DNA of 64,000 nt from Bryobacterales bacterium. Its GTDB lineage: Bacteria > Acidobacteriota > Terriglobia > Bryobacterales > Bryobacteraceae. A program made the translations under genes and the position numbers. Within the stretch, counting starts at the first letter, position 1. Every line of letters begins with the position of its first letter. The notes beneath the pieces were generated by a model. It was not told where the DNA came from and searched no databases. It worked only from the letters and a program-made list of their open reading frames with translations. The stretch is from positions 1-64,000 of the forward strand of contig JADZBH010000050.1 of the NCBI GenBank assembly GCA_020852175.1, written 5' to 3'. Of the stretch, positions 60,941 through 64,000 are shown piece after piece.

Positions 60941-62127
60941 GCGCCGGGACGATGCCCGCGCCGGCGGCCGGGACGCTCGTGCAAACCTCGCCGAAGATCC
61001 GCGTGATGTTCGTCATCGACGAACTGTGTGAGATGGGCGGCGCCGAGAGGGTGTTGATTCAGATGATCCGGCGGTTGCCCCGGGAGCGCTACGAACCGGT
61101 GCTGGCGACCTTCCGCATCGACCGCTCCCTGCCGTTTCTGGACGAGGTGGATTGTCCGCTGCATGTGGTTCCGCTGCGGCGCACCTATGGATGGTCCGGC
61201 TTGCGGGCCGCTGTCGTGCTGCGGCGGCTGATGCGCGAGCATCGCACCGAAATTCTGCATACGTTCTTTGAAACGTCGGACCTGTGGGCAGGCGCCATCG
61301 CGCGGTTGTGCGGCGTGCCGGTGCAGATCTCCAGCCGGCGCGACATGGGCATTTTGCGGTCGTGGAAACACAAGCTGGCCTACCGCCTGTTGTCGGGCCA
61401 GTTCGCGCAGGTGCAGTGTGTTTCCGGACAGGTGCGGCAGTATGCCGTGAGCACTGATGGCCTGGCGGCCGGGCGCGTGGTGACGATCCACAACGGGCTG
61501 CCCGAGTCGCGCATCCAGCCGGACCAGGGCAGGGAAGAGGCGCGCCGGGCGTTGGGGTTGGAGAAGGCGTCGCACGTGGTTTCCACGGTGGCTCACATTC
61601 GCCGCGTGAAGGGCGTGGATGTGTTCGTGAAGATGGCCGCGCGTCTGGCGGCGCGGTATCCGGAGGCCGTGTTCCTGGTGGCCGGCGAGAATCATCAGCC
61701 GGCGCATTACGCCGAATTACAGGCGATGGTGGCCGCCTCGGGGCTCGAAGGCAACGTGCGGTTTCTGGGCGGGTTGAACGACGTATCGCACCTGCTCCAC
61801 GCAAGCGATGTGTTCTGCATGCTCTCGCGCAACGAGGGACTGTCGAACGCCATTCTCGAGGCGATGGCCGCCGGTGTTCCCTGCGTGGCCACCCGGGTGG
61901 GGGGCAACCCCGAGTTGGTGGAGCCTGGCGCCAATGGAATGTTGGTGGCAAACGAAGACGATGAAGCCGCCGCCGAAGCGGTTTCCTTCCTGTTCGACCG
62001 GCCGGAGGAGGCCGCCAGGATGGGAGAAAACGGACAGGCCCGCGTGCGGGACCGGTTCAGCGAAAGCGCCATGATGCAACGGCTCTGCGAGGAGTACGAG
62101 CGGTTGCTTCCACGAGAGCGCGTCTGA
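60937..62127 (+). CDS. GT4-family glycosyltransferase
   Basis: This 396-residue protein is coupled to the preceding gene by an ATGA overlap. After a Pro/Ala-rich N-terminus the sequence reads IRVMFVIDELCEMGGAERVL, then HTFFETSDLWAGAIARL, then TVAHIRRVKGVDVFVKMA, VFLVAGENHQPAHY and EGLSNAILEAMAAGVPCVAT with the EX7E motif. The GGAERVL opening is the common GT4 start in exopolysaccharide loci. The donor is unknown. Confidence 0.92.
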   Translation: MSAGTMPAPAAGTLVQTSPKIRVMFVIDELCEMGGAERVLIQMIRRLPRERYEPVLATFRIDRSLPFLDEVDCPLHVVPLRRTYGWSGLRAAVVLRRLMREHRTEILHTFFETSDLWAGAIARLCGVPVQISSRRDMGILRSWKHKLAYRLLSGQFAQVQCVSGQVRQYAVSTDGLAAGRVVTIHNGLPESRIQPDQGREEARRALGLEKASHVVSTVAHIRRVKGVDVFVKMAARLAARYPEAVFLVAGENHQPAHYAELQAMVAASGLEGNVRFLGGLNDVSHLLHASDVFCMLSRNEGLSNAILEAMAAGVPCVATRVGGNPELVEPGANGMLVANEDDEAAAEAVSFLFDRPEEAARMGENGQARVRDRFSESAMMQRLCEEYERLLPRERV

Positions 62128-62152
62128 TTGCTCGGGAGGAGAAGAGGGAGAT

Positions 62153-63310
62153 ATGGAGAACATTGTGTACTGGGCGGCAATGGCGGGAGCCGCGATTGCC
62201 TTTGGAGCCATTTTTTATGTGTACATCGGGTATCCGCTGCTGATGTTCGCGTTGTCGCGGATCGTGCGCCAGGCAAAACTGGAGACCGGCCACTACCCCA
62301 AGGTTACTTTTCTGATCGCGGCCTACAACGAGGCCGAGAGCATAGAGCGCAAGCTGCAAGAGACGCTGGCGCTCGAATACCCGCCGGACAAACTGGAAAT
62401 CCTGGTGGTGTCCGACGGTTCCAGCGATGGCACCGATGAGCTGGTGAAGAACTGCCAGGACAGCCGCGTGCGCCTGCTGCGCGTGGAGGGCCGTCTGGGC
62501 AAGACGAACGCCCAGAACAAGGGCGTCGAGGCGAGCACGGGCGAGGTGATCGTATTTTCCGACGCCACGGCCGTTTATCACACACGGGCGCTGGTGTACA
62601 TGATGCAGCACTATGCCGACCCCAAGGTTGGCGCCGTGAGCGGACGCTATCAGTACTTCGACCCGAACGGAGCCTCGCCCACGGGGCTGGGTTCGATGGC
62701 GTTCTGGAACTACGAAAACATGATCAAGATGTACCAGTCGCAGGTGGGCACGCTCACCGGCTGCTCGGGATGCATCTATTCGGTGCGCCGCTCCTGCTAT
62801 GTGCCGCTGGCGGCCGATGTGTGCAGCGACCTGGTGGAGCCGCTGCGGATTGTCCGCAACGGATACCGCGTGGCGTTCGAGCCGCGGGCGCTGGCCTATG
62901 AAGCGACCACGAAAGAGACGAAGCAGGAGTTCAAGATGCGCGTCCGAGTGGCCACGCGCGGCATGCGCGGCATCCTGGGCTCGCGGCTTCTGAGTCCGGC
63001 CGGGCGGCCCTACATCGCCTTCCAGTTGTTTTCCCACAAGGTGATGCGCTGGCTGGTTCCGGTGTTTCTGCTTCAGTTCTTCGCCAGCACCTTCGTGCTG
63101 GCTTTCCATGAGCCCGTTTTCGCCAACCTGGTCGGCTTCCAGGTGGGTTTTTATGGAATGAGCCTGTTGTCTCTGAAGCTTCCGCTGCACCGGGCCTCGA
63201 AGTTGCTGGGCCTGCCGCTGTTCTTCTGCACGCTGAACGCGGCGGCGCTGGTGGGCATGATCGAGGTGATCCGGGGCCAGAAGTACACCGTGTGGGAGAC
63301 CGTTCGCTAA
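62153..63310 (+). CDS. Membrane-bound GT2-family glycosyltransferase
   Basis: This 385-residue protein has a GGAG-rich leader in front. An N-terminal membrane helix (about 5-28) precedes the GT-A domain: KVTFLIAAYNEAESIERKLQ, ILVVSDGSSDGTD, VIVFSDATAV (DxD-like) and, in the acceptor region, RVATRGMRGIL. Two to three C-terminal helices follow (about 295-375). This topology resembles processive GT2 enzymes and chain-initiating transferases of bacterial polysaccharides, so it may extend the chain or feed it toward the membrane. The QxxRW-type motif of processive synthases is not clear. Confidence 0.89.
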   Translation: MENIVYWAAMAGAAIAFGAIFYVYIGYPLLMFALSRIVRQAKLETGHYPKVTFLIAAYNEAESIERKLQETLALEYPPDKLEILVVSDGSSDGTDELVKNCQDSRVRLLRVEGRLGKTNAQNKGVEASTGEVIVFSDATAVYHTRALVYMMQHYADPKVGAVSGRYQYFDPNGASPTGLGSMAFWNYENMIKMYQSQVGTLTGCSGCIYSVRRSCYVPLAADVCSDLVEPLRIVRNGYRVAFEPRALAYEATTKETKQEFKMRVRVATRGMRGILGSRLLSPAGRPYIAFQLFSHKVMRWLVPVFLLQFFASTFVLAFHEPVFANLVGFQVGFYGMSLLSLKLPLHRASKLLGLPLFFCTLNAAALVGMIEVIRGQKYTVWETVR

Positions 63311-63326
63311 GGGGGGAGTCATTCCG

Positions 63327-64000
63327 ATGAGAATCGAGTTCATTACACAAGACGATCCGCTCTATATCCTGCCGCTTTTCCAGGAATTCCTGCCCCTGTG
63401 CGACGGGAAGTTCGAGGTGACTCAGATTTCCAGTTGCCCGACGATGGGCAGCCGCCCCCGGACGCAGTTGATGCGAGAACTGTTCGCACTGTACGGCCCC
63501 TGGGGGATGACGAAACTGATCGGAAAAGTGGCCAGTTCGCGCATTCTGGGCCGGCTGCCGGCCTCACGCACCAGTTCCACCTTCCATTCGATGGCGCAGT
63601 TGTGCCGGACGCACGAGATTCCGTATGTACGCATCGGCAACCCCAACGCGACCTCGTTCGTCGAGGGGTTGAGCCAGCGCAAGCCGGACCTGATCGTCTC
63701 GGTGGCCTGCCCCTACATTTTGAAACGGACGCTGCTGTCGGTGCCGCCGCTGGGGTGCATCAACATTCACCACGCGCCGCTGCCGCGCTATAAGGGCATG
63801 ATGCCTACCTTTTGGCAGATGTATCATGGGGAGCGTTCGGTGGGCCTGACGATCCACTACATGTCCGAAGGGCTCGACGAAGGACCCATCATTTTGCAGG
63901 AACAACTGGCCGTGGACGCGGGCGAGGCGCTCGATCACCTGATCCGCCGTTCCAAGCGCCACGCGGCCGGGGCGCTCAACCGCGTCCTGGGCCAGTTCCT
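63327..64000 (+). CDS. Formyltransferase-like enzyme, probably of amino sugars (partial)
   Basis: An open frame of 224 codons starts at the ATG at 63327 (GGGGGAG 9 bases upstream) and runs off the window. Residues about 90-200 match the formyltransferase N-domain: PDLIVSVACPYILKRT, GCINIHHAPLPRYKGMMPTF with the catalytic Asn-x-His, GLTIHYMSEG and LDEGPIILQEQL with the catalytic Asp. The first 60 residues are divergent, so this is unlikely to be the housekeeping methionyl-tRNA enzyme. In polysaccharide loci such enzymes transfer a formyl group from 10-formyl-tetrahydrofolate to an amino sugar. It follows a deacetylase and three glycosyltransferases in one operon. Confidence 0.83.
   Translation, partial: MRIEFITQDDPLYILPLFQEFLPLCDGKFEVTQISSCPTMGSRPRTQLMRELFALYGPWGMTKLIGKVASSRILGRLPASRTSSTFHSMAQLCRTHEIPYVRIGNPNATSFVEGLSQRKPDLIVSVACPYILKRTLLSVPPLGCINIHHAPLPRYKGMMPTFWQMYHGERSVGLTIHYMSEGLDEGPIILQEQLAVDAGEALDHLIRRSKRHAAGALNRVLGQF

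Overview
The window reads as a chromosomal segment of a high-GC, soil-type Acidobacteriota, most likely of the Bryobacterales/Solibacter group. That placement is inferred from three things seen here: a secreted protein carrying the repeat module typical of Solibacter (TIGR03437-like) at the left edge, proteins that join a MerR/excisionase-type HTH to a membrane helix and a TolB/WD40-like propeller, and many secreted Ig-like and choice-of-anchor proteins. I see no rRNA, tRNA, CRISPR array, insertion sequence or phage gene. Two genes run off the window edges (left edge to 2267, and 63327 to the right edge).

Layout. 1-9.0 kb: a minus-strand set of two small paralogous membrane proteins and a secreted repeat protein, an HTH-propeller regulator, a D-galactonate dehydratase-like enolase and a secreted cohesin-like/Ig-repeat protein. 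9.6-24.6 kb: a second cohesin-like/Ig/LamG protein, a TonB-like protein, an outer-membrane polysaccharide export protein (Wza type) with two secreted companions, a GT4, a beta-helix protein with a C-terminal dockerin, a degenerate formyltransferase-propeller protein, a serine-acetyltransferase-like enzyme and another GT4. 24.8-31.0 kb: an ABC polysaccharide exporter (Wzm/Wzt) and four glycosyltransferases. 31.0-34.8 kb (minus strand): GT2, XRE regulator, tyrosine autokinase, ExeA-like ATPase and Wzz chain-length protein. 35.2-39.0 kb: three regulators, namely a LuxR-type protein, a histidine-kinase-like protein and a sigma54 enhancer-binding protein, all of which appear to have lost the phosphorylation residues. 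39.1-45.0 kb (minus strand): PilZ-like protein and a nucleotide-sugar operon that includes a WbpB/WbpD/WbpE-like trio for a 2,3-diamino-uronate sugar. 45.4-58.5 kb: an NodB-like protein, a giant secreted multidomain protein of about 2,800 residues whose N-terminus is a paralogue of it, an MFS transporter and a TolB-like protein. 59.0-64.0 kb: polysaccharide deacetylase, two GT4, one GT2 and an intact sugar-formyltransferase-like gene.

Taken together this is a large exopolysaccharide and cell-surface locus. The signal that ties it together is regulatory: good sigma54 (-24/-12) promoter sequences stand in front of the ABC-export operon, one cohesin-like gene and the dockerin gene, with weaker ones before the other cohesin-like gene, the Wzz operon and the sugar operon. 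The locus also encodes its own sigma54 activator. The hypothesis is a local, phosphorylation-independent sigma54 regulon that co-expresses a polysaccharide with a cohesin/dockerin-like surface scaffold.
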